NCBI GenBank assembly: GCA_964356705.1
Contig: CAYHIN010000046.1
Span: 1-5,397, forward strand
Length of the DNA stretch: 5,397 bases
From: CAYHIN01 sp964356705
GTDB lineage: Bacteria; Patescibacteriota; Microgenomatia; CAZETR01; Amesbacteraceae
Reading direction: 5' to 3'
Positions 1 to 4,867 of this stretch are shown in pieces (within the stretch, counting starts at the first letter, position 1; each line of letters starts with the position of its first letter). A program made the position numbers and the translations under genes. The notes under the pieces were generated by a model. It was not told where the DNA came from, searched no databases, and saw only the letters and a program-made list of their open reading frames with translations.

Positions 1-160
1 TGAGCTTGCCGTCGTCCCAGAGATCTTTGACCTCGGAGGAGGCGTGCTCGATGGCATCCGCTGCTTTGTCATAGGCAATGACGCGAAACCTGTTTGCCCC
101 GGAGAGAGTGAGGGCTGCAGAAACCGAATGCAGCAGCTTGGCTACCTCGAGATTCGACAT
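1..160 (-). CDS. polX: DNA polymerase X family protein (PolX), N-terminal fragment
   Basis: Only the first 53 codons are present; the gene runs off the left edge. The translation from the ATG at 158-160 begins MSNLEVAKLL and contains NRFRVIAYDKAADAIE (residues 23-38) followed by SEVKDLWDDGKL (42-53). This matches the start of bacterial PolX proteins, whose N-terminal helix-hairpin-helix (8-kDa-like) domain has the pattern 'N/K-x-F-R-x-x-A-Y-x-x-A-A-x-A-I'. Family members fill short gaps in base excision repair and usually carry a C-terminal PHP domain with 3'-5' exonuclease or AP-endonuclease activity; neither catalytic domain can be seen here. The start lies 4 bases after the Nudix stop codon, with only a weak purine run (GAAGA) upstream, so translational coupling is likely. 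The gene call is good; full-length integrity is unknown. Confidence 0.8.
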   Translation of the reverse strand, partial: MSNLEVAKLLHSVSAALTLSGANRFRVIAYDKAADAIEHASSEVKDLWDDGKL

Positions 161-164
161 GTGT

Positions 165-578
165 CTATTTGTCTTCATAGAGATCGTGGAAGATTTTGCT
201 AGCTGGTTCTGGGACTATATTAGCAAGACCGAGAGCGGTCTTGAGATCTAACCATTGAGGAATATATTGATCCTCGTCCGTGAACATCTCATTGCCATTC
301 CCTAGTCTTGGTTCACCTGGCTCGACTTGTGCTAAAACAACCGCTTGAGACTCATTGTTATCGGGATGTAGGTAAGGAACTATTTGAGAGATATTTGTAA
401 CTCTGAGACTGGTTTCTTCTAACACCTCTCTTTTTGCCGCTTCCTCTGCGGTTTCATCGTCTTCCACATGGCCTCCCGGAAACACCCAATATTCTGAGCC
501 GTGATTGAGACGATGAATTATTAAGACCTTATCATCTTGAACTATCAAAACGCGAATTGAACTAAATTTATTTTCCAT
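165..578 (-). CDS. Nudix hydrolase
   Basis: A 137-residue protein, the usual size for a single-domain Nudix enzyme, which hydrolyses nucleoside diphosphates linked to another moiety. The Nudix box spans residues 36-58: G36, five residues, E42, seven residues, R50-E51-V52-x-E54-E55-x-S57-L58. The metal-binding glutamates E51, E54 and E55 are all present. The consensus glycine near the end of the box is serine here (S57), a tolerated but less common variant. WVFPGGHVE (31-39) is the typical lead-in strand and loop. There is no signal peptide, so the protein is cytosolic. Substrate cannot be read from sequence; the position between a DNA glycosylase-like gene and polX suggests cleaning of damaged nucleotides (MutT-like), which is inference. 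The ATG lies 8 bases after the upstream stop and has no Shine-Dalgarno, but a perfect TATAAT ends 7 bases before it, so a separate leaderless transcript is possible. Confidence 0.93.
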   Translation of the reverse strand: MENKFSSIRVLIVQDDKVLIIHRLNHGSEYWVFPGGHVEDDETAEEAAKREVLEETSLRVTNISQIVPYLHPDNNESQAVVLAQVEPGEPRLGNGNEMFTDEDQYIPQWLDLKTALGLANIVPEPASKIFHDLYEDK

Positions 579-585
579 CTGGTTT

Positions 586-591
586 ATTATA
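586..591 (-). promoter_or_regulatory. Possible internal -10 box for the Nudix gene
   Basis: Minus strand TATAAT, overlapping the stop codon of the glycosylase gene and leaving 7 bases before the Nudix ATG. No convincing -35 is seen 17 bases upstream (CTATAA). If used, transcription would begin at or next to the A of the ATG and give a leaderless message. The hexamer is partly forced by the GTA-TAA codons, so this is a candidate only. Confidence 0.3.
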
Positions 592-1105
592 CTTTAGGCA
601 ATAAGTCTTTATAGCGACTTATTTTTTCTGATAGTTTCATCGCCGCAAATCGAGTCGAGGGAGAAGGAAGAGTGATTAACTCGATAGTAGGATATTTGGT
701 TATTGATGTTTTGAAAACCTGGCGGAATTTGGTCTCCACGAAACGACTGGAGAAGAAGAATTTCTCGATTTTGTGACTCGTCAGAAGCTGTTCGGTGGCC
801 GCGGTGTTGTACACGATGTTGATCAGATTCATGTCAAGATTGCTATTTCTAACTCGCTCGCACTGATAGATGATATCTCCCAGGGCTAGATTTAATTTCT
901 CAAATAAATCTTGCTTTTGGGAAAGAGTTTTTAGCTCGATATCGTAGACTTTTTCTAAAATAGGCCAAAATTTGTTGCGACCGTTTGTGTAAAACCAGTG
1001 ATAATCCGTCTTGCCGTCAAAGGCTTCTTTGGTGGTAAAACTGCCCAGGAGAACATACTTTGGATTTTTGGGAGTAAAAATGCCAAAAGGATGAGTCTCA
1101 AGCAT
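587..1105 (-). CDS. Uracil-DNA glycosylase superfamily protein, hypoxanthine-DNA glycosylase (HDG)-like
   Basis: A 172-residue protein from the ATG at 1103-1105. HPF (5-7), then VLLGSF (18-23) and, after a short loop, TNGRNKFWPIL (40-50), match the opening of the DNA-deoxyinosine/hypoxanthine glycosylase branch of the UDG fold, where 'HPF...LILGSxP...YxxPxNxFW' is typical. GDIIY (76-80) fits the next conserved strand. LPSPS (146-150) sits where UDGs carry the HPSP-like motif 2 and HDGs carry LPSTS. The protein would excise deaminated bases and leave abasic sites. A TTG three codons upstream (1112-1114) could also start the frame, but it would lie 2 bases from the -10 box, so the ATG is preferred. 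It is the first gene of the minus-strand run with Nudix and polX. Superfamily is fairly secure; base specificity is inference. Confidence 0.75.
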   Translation of the reverse strand: MLETHPFGIFTPKNPKYVLLGSFTTKEAFDGKTDYHWFYTNGRNKFWPILEKVYDIELKTLSQKQDLFEKLNLALGDIIYQCERVRNSNLDMNLINIVYNTAATEQLLTSHKIEKFFFSSRFVETKFRQVFKTSITKYPTIELITLPSPSTRFAAMKLSEKISRYKDLLPKV

Positions 1106-1116
1106 ATAGGTCAAGT

Positions 1117-1124
1117 ATTATAAT
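1117..1124. promoter_or_regulatory. Shared divergent -10 element (ATTATAAT)
   Basis: The 8-base palindromic core ATTATAAT gives a perfect TATAAT on both strands: 1119-1124 on the plus strand, 8 bases before the methyltransferase ATG at 1133, and 1117-1122 on the minus strand, 11 bases before the glycosylase ATG at 1105. Neither start has a Shine-Dalgarno and neither direction has a clear -35 hexamer. The 27-base gap between the two ATGs leaves no room for normal leaders. The two genes therefore probably compete for polymerase at one site and produce leaderless or near-leaderless messages. This is inferred from sequence only. Confidence 0.5.
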
Positions 1125-1132
1125 CCGCTGGG

Positions 1133-1810
1133 ATGGCTAGTGATGAATATCTTAGAAGATATGCAGAGGTGTATACCATGTATACACCCAGAAAAGCTGG
1201 AATTGTAGTTGAGTGGTTGAAGATAGTGCTAGCTAAGCAAAACCCCAAAGGATTATTGGTAGACCTCGGTTGTGGTCCAGCAGAAATGTACCCAATCGTC
1301 AAACAATTGGGTTATTCTTACTTAGGAGTCGATACAAACCCATATATTCTAGATAGGGCGAGGAGAGAAAATCCTGGAATTGACGTGAGACATGGACAGG
1401 CACAAGAACTCCCGGTCAAAGGCCAATCGGCAAATGTGGTACTCATGAACATGTTGGTTCACTCCTTCGACTCTTTATGGGCATTAAACGGAACAATCGA
1501 AGAGGCGAGACGAGTTTTGAAAAAAGATGGTTTGCTATTGCTAACAATGTTGGGAGAAAATAAGACTGAAAATAAAATCGATCCAGCGTTTAATGCGATG
1601 TCTCCTGGAAAACCAAAACCAATTGTGTACACGGCAGAATTTCCAAAAGGAGTATTAGAAATGGATGTCTATCACTGGCCAAAGGCAAGCGTTGTTGGAA
1701 TTATGGAATTCTTTTGCAATTTTACAGTCATATCCCCACAGTTGTACGGACTGGACGATAGTGTCCAAAATAACAAGACTTATGAAATGATTGTGGGTAT
1801 TAAAAACTAA
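1133..1810 (+). CDS. Class I SAM-dependent methyltransferase
   Basis: A 225-residue protein with a Rossmann methyltransferase core. Motif I, VDLGCGPA (43-50), binds the S-adenosylmethionine moiety. D67 in LGVDTN (64-69) is the acidic residue expected at the end of strand beta-2. QAQELPV fits the post-II position. The segment NVVLMNMLVHSF holds the motif IV strand, and ARRVLKKDGLLLLTML is the usual Methyltransf_11 helix and strand. The N-terminal helix (residues 5-35, including YAEVYTMYTPRKAGIVVEWL) is normal for the family and supports the start at 1133. A second ATG at 1178 follows AGAGGT with reasonable spacing, but it would cut into that helix. There are no membrane segments. The substrate cannot be determined and the neighbours give no clear hint. 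The gene is divergent from the repair genes and ends against a decayed hydrolase. Confidence 0.9.
   Translation: MASDEYLRRYAEVYTMYTPRKAGIVVEWLKIVLAKQNPKGLLVDLGCGPAEMYPIVKQLGYSYLGVDTNPYILDRARRENPGIDVRHGQAQELPVKGQSANVVLMNMLVHSFDSLWALNGTIEEARRVLKKDGLLLLTMLGENKTENKIDPAFNAMSPGKPKPIVYTAEFPKGVLEMDVYHWPKASVVGIMEFFCNFTVISPQLYGLDDSVQNNKTYEMIVGIKN
1168..1188. repeat. Perfect 9-bp inverted repeat, possible operator
   Basis: GGTGTATAC, a 3-base spacer CAT, then GTATACACC. It lies 35-55 bases inside the methyltransferase coding sequence, just downstream of the shared promoter. The shape and position are those of a dimeric repressor site acting as a roadblock. Because it also encodes VYTMYTP within a conserved-looking helix, it could be a coding coincidence. 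Confidence 0.35.
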
Positions 1811-1958
1811 GCAGTGCCCCCTAGACTGTGGCTAACCAGATGGGCATGTAAATGGACGAGGCAAGTACGTTTAACTTCTCTAACTCTGCCATTAACCACG
1901 GTTTCCAATTGCCATTTGGGCTACCCATAAGTCCGGCGATTATGATTACTCTTTTCAT
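1807..1958 (-). pseudogene. RBBP9/YdeN-type alpha/beta hydrolase, internally deleted and truncated
   Basis: From the ATG at 1956-1958 the minus strand reads MKRVIIIAGLMGSPNGNW, then KPWLMAELEKL and SSIYMP. This is the start of the small serine hydrolases of the RBBP9/YdeN group, where IIIHG.GSP..NW.PWL..ELE is typical. The open frame stops at TAG 1821-1823 after 45 codons. In a shifted frame (1842-1810) the same DNA reads HLVSHSLGGTA, the nucleophile-elbow strand and turn (G/S-H-S-L-G-G) with the catalytic serine. In intact members roughly 35-40 residues separate the MP strand end from this motif; here they are adjacent. An internal deletion with frameshift is therefore clear. The C-terminal part with the catalytic Asp and His is missing: the match ends where the methyltransferase stop codon begins. 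The family's first-strand HG is also AG here. It sits 8 bases downstream of the 87-codon ORF, presumably once in one operon. Confidence 0.75.
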
Positions 1959-1966
1959 TACATCAG

Positions 1967-2230
1967 TCACTTCGTTTTCCCAAACAACAAGTCGTGGATA
2001 CTGTTGTCCCCATATAATGGAGTTTCGCGGGCCACTTCACCCGTGCCACCATCAAGAATTTCGCCCTCGATTAAGGAATTTCTCTCTCTGGCTACAAAGA
2101 AAGCTTTGCCGGCATCCAAAGGTCCTATACCATGCTGCTCACCAGTCTCTTTGACCTTATCCATGTCAGTGTGATCAAAATTTCCTTGCGATGCAAAATG
2201 GTCAACAAGTTTGTTAACAGGCTCATTCAT
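1967..2230 (-). CDS. Hypothetical protein, 87 residues
   Basis: I do not recognise the family. The predicted protein is acidic and hydrophilic, with no signal peptide or membrane segment and no cysteines. It has KLVDHFASQGNFDH near the N-terminus, GKAFFVARERNSLIEGEIL in the middle and ends in LLFGKTK. Composition looks like a real soluble protein rather than a frame shadow, and the only competing plus-strand frame looks non-protein-like. The ATG lies 3 bases after the tRNA-Asp discriminator base, with no Shine-Dalgarno, so the message would be released by tRNA 3'-end processing or begin within the tRNA. A start at M23 is possible but has no better ribosome site. It ends 8 bases before the decayed hydrolase start. 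It might itself be a remnant of a larger gene. Confidence 0.5.
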   Translation of the reverse strand: MNEPVNKLVDHFASQGNFDHTDMDKVKETGEQHGIGPLDAGKAFFVARERNSLIEGEILDGGTGEVARETPLYGDNSIHDLLFGKTK

Positions 2231-2233
2231 TTG

Positions 2234-2307
2234 CGGGGTCGACGGGACTCGAACCCGCGATCCCCTCCTTGACAGGGAGGTGCGATAAACCGCTACGCTA
2301 CGACCCC
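2234..2307 (-). tRNA. tRNA-Asp (anticodon GTC)
   Basis: A 74-base cloverleaf on the minus strand. Acceptor arms GGGGTCG and CGACCCC pair over all 7 positions. Anticodon stem CCTCC/GGAGG holds the loop CTGTCAA with anticodon GTC. The T arm is GCGGG-TTCGAGT-CCCGT. The D arm, GCG..CGC with a GG-containing loop, is slightly weak. The discriminator base is G, as expected for tRNA-Asp. The 3' CCA is not encoded (CAA follows), so it must be added enzymatically. A strong extended -10 promoter lies just upstream. Confidence 0.95.
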
Positions 2308-2325
2308 ACGGGTGTTCCAGGAGTA

Positions 2326-2334
2326 ATTATAGCA
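2326..2334 (-). promoter_or_regulatory. Extended -10 promoter of tRNA-Asp
   Basis: Minus strand TGCTATAAT, a perfect -10 hexamer with an upstream TGn extension. It ends 18 bases before the tRNA 5' end, which places the transcription start near 2319 and gives a leader of about a dozen bases. No good -35 is visible, which an extended -10 can compensate for. The same transcript would continue into the 87-codon ORF and the hydrolase remnant. Confidence 0.6.
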
Positions 2335-2426
2335 ATAAACTCGAGTCAGTACCTTCGGACGAGAGTTTTGATATATGCACAACCTGATTTGCCTGCAAAT
2401 CGCTTGAGTCGGGCATATCTCATATC

Positions 2427-2455
2427 TTGCATTCTAAAAAAAATGGGGATATATT
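2427..2455 (+). promoter_or_regulatory. Candidate promoter of the LysM protein gene
   Basis: TTGCAT (2427-2432), a 17-base spacer and TATATT (2450-2455). The -10 matches 5 of 6 consensus positions, the -35 only 3. The predicted start near 2462 gives a leader of about 16 bases before the ATG at 2478. The spacer contains a run of eight A residues. Confidence 0.35.
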
Positions 2456-2477
2456 TGGGGCAAAGTTTGGAAACAAT

Positions 2478-2984
2478 ATGGAAGCTGTTTTGCGACTATT
2501 TCGGATTAATGAGGATAGAATGACTTTGTTTTTGGGAGTTATAATCCTGCTTTTGGGTATTTACGTGGTCACGGGGTATGTGCGATCGATAAACAAAACA
2601 ACGGACGCGGACAATACCATGTCCACATCCACTCAAATAGAAGATGAGAAATATGAGATAGCAGCCGGCGACAGTCTGTGGAAGATAGCAGAGGATGCAT
2701 ATGGTGATGGATACAAATGGTCAGAAGTCTATGAAGCCAATAAAGAAACAATTGGTAGCAACCCATCCATGCTTGTGAAAGGTATGAAAATAACATTACC
2801 AAAGCTAGAGCCGGAAAAACCAGTGGAGTACACAGTGCAAAATGGTGATACGATGTGGGATGTAGCTCAGGAGTTTTGCGGGAGTGGATTCGCTTGGCAA
2901 CAGATTGCAACTGCGAACGAGATCCCCAATCCTCGCCTGATAGAACCAGGTCTGAGACTTAAGATTCAGTGTAGAAGGTTGTAA
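2478..2984 (+). CDS. Membrane-anchored double LysM-domain protein
   Basis: A 168-residue protein with a short cytoplasmic N-terminus, one transmembrane helix at about 16-36 (TLFLGVIILLLGIYVVTGYV) and a polar linker. Two LysM domains follow: 59-108 (YEIAAGDSLWKIAEDAYGDG, ending in MKITLP) and 118-164 (YTVQNGDTMWDVAQEFCG, ending in LRLKIQ). LysM domains bind N-acetylglucosamine-containing glycans such as peptidoglycan, so the protein probably sits in the cell envelope facing outward. There is no catalytic domain. The second LysM contains two cysteines, C134 and C165. Three starts are possible: TTG 2427 (overlaps the promoter), ATG 2478 (chosen, because it keeps the RINEDR segment before the helix) and ATG 2520, which has the best Shine-Dalgarno (GAGGA, about 5 bases upstream) and still keeps the helix. 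It is a single gene followed by a strong palindrome. Confidence 0.9.
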   Translation: MEAVLRLFRINEDRMTLFLGVIILLLGIYVVTGYVRSINKTTDADNTMSTSTQIEDEKYEIAAGDSLWKIAEDAYGDGYKWSEVYEANKETIGSNPSMLVKGMKITLPKLEPEKPVEYTVQNGDTMWDVAQEFCGSGFAWQQIATANEIPNPRLIEPGLRLKIQCRRL

Positions 2985-2998
2985 AATAGATATGTCGC

Positions 2999-3024
2999 GG
3001 ATATGAAATTGCAATTTCATATCC
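2999..3024. repeat. Perfect 26-base palindrome after the LysM gene
   Basis: Two 13-base arms (GGATATGAAATTG and its complement) with no spacer, beginning 14 bases after the LysM stop codon. As RNA it could form an 11-bp stem with a TGCA loop. Neither strand has a T tract after it, so it is not a canonical intrinsic terminator. It could still stabilise the mRNA 3' end, stop transcription with help, or be a protein-binding operator upstream of tRNA-Gly. Confidence 0.6.
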
Positions 3025-3071
3025 CTTGCCGCGCTTTGTTGTTCATGCTTTGCATTCACAAGTCGCGGGGC

Positions 3072-3142
3072 GCGGGATTAGTACAGTGGTAGTATGCATC
3101 CTTCCCAAGGATGAGATGCGAGTTCGATTCTCGTATCCCGCT
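3072..3142 (+). tRNA. tRNA-Gly (anticodon CCC)
   Basis: A 71-base cloverleaf. Acceptor arms GCGGGAT and ATCCCGC pair fully. The D arm is GTAC-AGTGGTA-GTAT. Anticodon stem CATCC/GGATG holds loop TTCCCAA with anticodon CCC, which reads GGG. The T arm is GCGAG-TTCGATT-CTCGT. The discriminator is T, as usual for bacterial tRNA-Gly, and no exact CCA is encoded (CCC follows). The minus-strand recombinase frame runs through nearly the whole gene, so recombinase transcripts would be antisense to this tRNA. The tRNA appears intact, as expected when an integrating element keeps a functional copy at its boundary. Confidence 0.95.
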
Positions 3143-4634
3143 CCCAAAGAGAGTGCGACGTGCCTCCGGCGGGAATGGCCTGCGCGGTGGGGGTCGCGCA
3201 GAGCCTAGCAAAGCCCTTTTTATACTGCACCCGGAGTTGCCGACCAGTTAAAAAGTAGTCCGAGCCGATGTTTCTGGCGAAGTGTGCTAACTCTTCGCCA
3301 TTATTTTTTGCGCGCGCGATTTTATCCCCATTCTTGGCTGTTTCTATAAATTCTCGCATTGGTCCGAGCCAAGTAGAACCCTGGGTCTGAAGTTTGGCAA
3401 TTTCTTCTTGTAATTTAACCTTGTTTTCAAATAATTCGTTCTTCTTGCTCTTGTAGGTTTCAGATTCTATTGTGCCATCAAGGTATCCATCTAAAAGTGT
3501 GTTCAACTTTTCATCTGACATTTTCACTTGAGATTCCAGTTTGAATACATTGTCCTCAATGTTTTGTTTCTCAACAACTTCGTCTCTTTCCAACCATTTC
3601 ATCCATTGGTCTGCCCAGCTTTGAGATAAAGCTGAATTTAAAATAACTTTCCTTATTTGCTGATCGAGATCTGGTTCTTGAATATATTTTTGACTACATT
3701 GTTTCAGCTTCTTGGTACACCGGTAGTAAATATATTCAACTTTGCCGCGAGTTCTCTTGTAAAACTTAAATTTATGTTCGGCAGTAATGGAAGCTCCACA
3801 CTCGCCACATTTAATTAAACCTAAGAAATTAAATTTACGATCTGCAAAGTTGCGTTTGTTTTGATTGAGTTTTCTTTGCACTTCATCAAAAAGGCCTTTG
3901 GAGATAAATTGGTCATGGGTGCCTTCGTACCACTCGCCGTTGTATTTAAATAGGCCAATGTAGAACTTGTTGGTCAAAAAACGGACGACTTCATTCAAAC
4001 TTAGTGGTTTTCCGTTTTTTCTCATGTAACCATATTCAAACAAGTTCTTGGCTATTTGAGTTTGACTCCATTCTCCATCTGCATACTTTTGGAATGCCTT
4101 TTTGATGAGTTTGGATTTAATTGGGTCAATCTCTTGTTTCTTTGCTGGTTTGTTGTAGATGTAACCATAGGGGGCCTTGGCTGGCCAGACTCCATTGCGC
4201 AGTAATTGTTTTAAACCTCTCCTGACGTTTTCTGATAAATTGTCTACATAATACTTGCTTTGGCCGAAAGCGATGTTTAACACAAACTTACCTTGAGGTG
4301 AATTTTCAAACCAGAAGGACGGGAATTTGAGATCCAGTAACTTGCCTGTATCCAACAAATAGATAATCTTTCCGCCATCAATACTATTTCTGGCCAGCCG
4401 GTCTGGGTGCCAACTGACAATACCTTGTGCTTCACCTTTCTCGATTTTTTTAAATACTTGCTCAAAGACTGGTCGTCCAGGTACTTTGGCAGTTTTAGAT
4501 TCGGTAGCAAACTCGACGACTTCTAGGTGTTTTCTTTGAGCAAAGTCCCGAATCTCTTGGATTTGGGACTCAATACTAAGAATCTGGCGATCCTTCTCAT
4601 CTGTACTCTTTCTACAATAAGCAATATATTTCAT
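3078..4634 (-). CDS. Large serine recombinase (site-specific integrase)
   Basis: A 518-residue protein from the ATG at 4632-4634; MKYIAYCRKSTDEKDRQ is a classic start for this family, with nucleophile S10 and R8 nearby. Residues 1-150 form the resolvase/invertase catalytic domain, with WHPDRLARNSIDGG (75-88) carrying catalytic R79 and R82. The recombinase domain follows from about 155 (APYGYIYNK) to 255. A zinc ribbon uses C276, C279, C306 and C313. A charged coiled-coil-like segment lies at about 360-417, and the C-terminal DNA-contact end is RNIGSDYFL (454-462) and QLRVQYKKGF (466-475). Such enzymes integrate and excise mobile DNA between short att sites. The frame stays open upstream to 4949, but homology begins at MKY. 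Residues 498-518 and the stop are antisense to tRNA-Gly, so the natural C-terminus has been replaced or extended by read-through at the junction. The start has only a weak AAGAGA ribosome site. Confidence 0.95.
   Translation of the reverse strand: MKYIAYCRKSTDEKDRQILSIESQIQEIRDFAQRKHLEVVEFATESKTAKVPGRPVFEQVFKKIEKGEAQGIVSWHPDRLARNSIDGGKIIYLLDTGKLLDLKFPSFWFENSPQGKFVLNIAFGQSKYYVDNLSENVRRGLKQLLRNGVWPAKAPYGYIYNKPAKKQEIDPIKSKLIKKAFQKYADGEWSQTQIAKNLFEYGYMRKNGKPLSLNEVVRFLTNKFYIGLFKYNGEWYEGTHDQFISKGLFDEVQRKLNQNKRNFADRKFNFLGLIKCGECGASITAEHKFKFYKRTRGKVEYIYYRCTKKLKQCSQKYIQEPDLDQQIRKVILNSALSQSWADQWMKWLERDEVVEKQNIEDNVFKLESQVKMSDEKLNTLLDGYLDGTIESETYKSKKNELFENKVKLQEEIAKLQTQGSTWLGPMREFIETAKNGDKIARAKNNGEELAHFARNIGSDYFLTGRQLRVQYKKGFARLCATPTAQAIPAGGTSHSLWERDTRIELASHPWEGCILPLY
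3137..3243 (+). repeat. Left copy of 107-bp inverted repeat (recombinase 3' end)
   Basis: Ungapped match to the reverse complement of 4685-4791 with 6 differences in 107 bases (94% identity). It starts in the last six bases of tRNA-Gly (CCCGCT) and covers the recombinase codons for about RQLRVQYKKGFARL through SHSLWER. It is GC-rich against an AT-rich gene body. It contains a 7-bp hairpin, CTGCGCG/CGCGCAG, with an 8-base loop at 3180-3201. Confidence 0.9.
3257..3274 (+). repeat. 18-bp repeat fragment, left copy
   Basis: An exact 18-base match (AGTCCGAGCCGATGTTTC) to the reverse complement of 4868-4885. On the minus strand it encodes RNIGSD of the recombinase C-terminus. Confidence 0.7.
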
Positions 4635-4649
4635 GGCGGTTTGTCTCTT

Positions 4650-4672
4650 AAAATTTTTGCGTTTTCTTTTTG
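4650..4672 (+). repeat. Inner arm of perfect 23-bp inverted repeat
   Basis: Pairs exactly with 4899-4921. The arm begins AAAATTTTTGCG and ends CTTTTTG. It ends 15 bases before the recombinase start codon, so in the minus-strand leader the stem would finish directly before the AAGAGA ribosome site. Confidence 0.85.
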
Positions 4673-4684
4673 TACTTTTTAATT

Positions 4685-4791
4685 TCGGCAACTCCGGGTG
4701 CAGTATAAAAAGGGCTTTGCCAGGCTCTGCGCGACCCCCACCGCGCAGGCCATTCCCGCCGGGGGTATGTCGCATTCTCTTTGTGAGCGGG
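4685..4791 (-). repeat. Right copy of 107-bp inverted repeat (relic of a second recombinase 3' end)
   Basis: Inverted relative to 3137-3243, with 6 mismatches and no gaps. Read on the plus strand in the recombinase frame it gives RQLRVQYKKGFARLC, and later PAGGMSHSLCER, before an in-frame TAA at 4830-4832. Four of the six differences are silent (GCT/GCC, GGA/GGG, GGC/GGT, CAC/CAT) and two change residues (T to M, W to C). This pattern points to descent from a translated recombinase end, not a non-coding repeat. Confidence 0.85.
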
Positions 4792-4867
4792 TTTTTGAAA
4801 AAGTTCGCACTGATTTTCGAGATTCCCGGTAATGTTGCTGGCTCCGGCTCGCTTCGCTCGCCTCCGC

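Noticed and set aside
1112..1114. TTG start adding three codons to the glycosylase-like gene
   Set aside because: It would lie 2 bases from the -10 hexamer and adds no family similarity; the ATG at 1103-1105 is preferred.
1109..1114. TTGACC (minus strand) as a -35 box
   Set aside because: It lies downstream of the minus-strand -10 and only 4 bases before the glycosylase ATG, so it cannot serve that gene; no -10 exists at the right distance.
1852..2154. Plus-strand open frame of 100 codons
   Set aside because: Its composition is unlike a normal protein (many Pro, His and Ser residues), and it is antisense to the hydrolase remnant and the 87-codon ORF, which make better biological sense.
3276..3299. 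GGCGAAG/CTTCGCC hairpin as a terminator
   Set aside because: It lies inside recombinase coding sequence encoding family-typical residues and has no following T tract.
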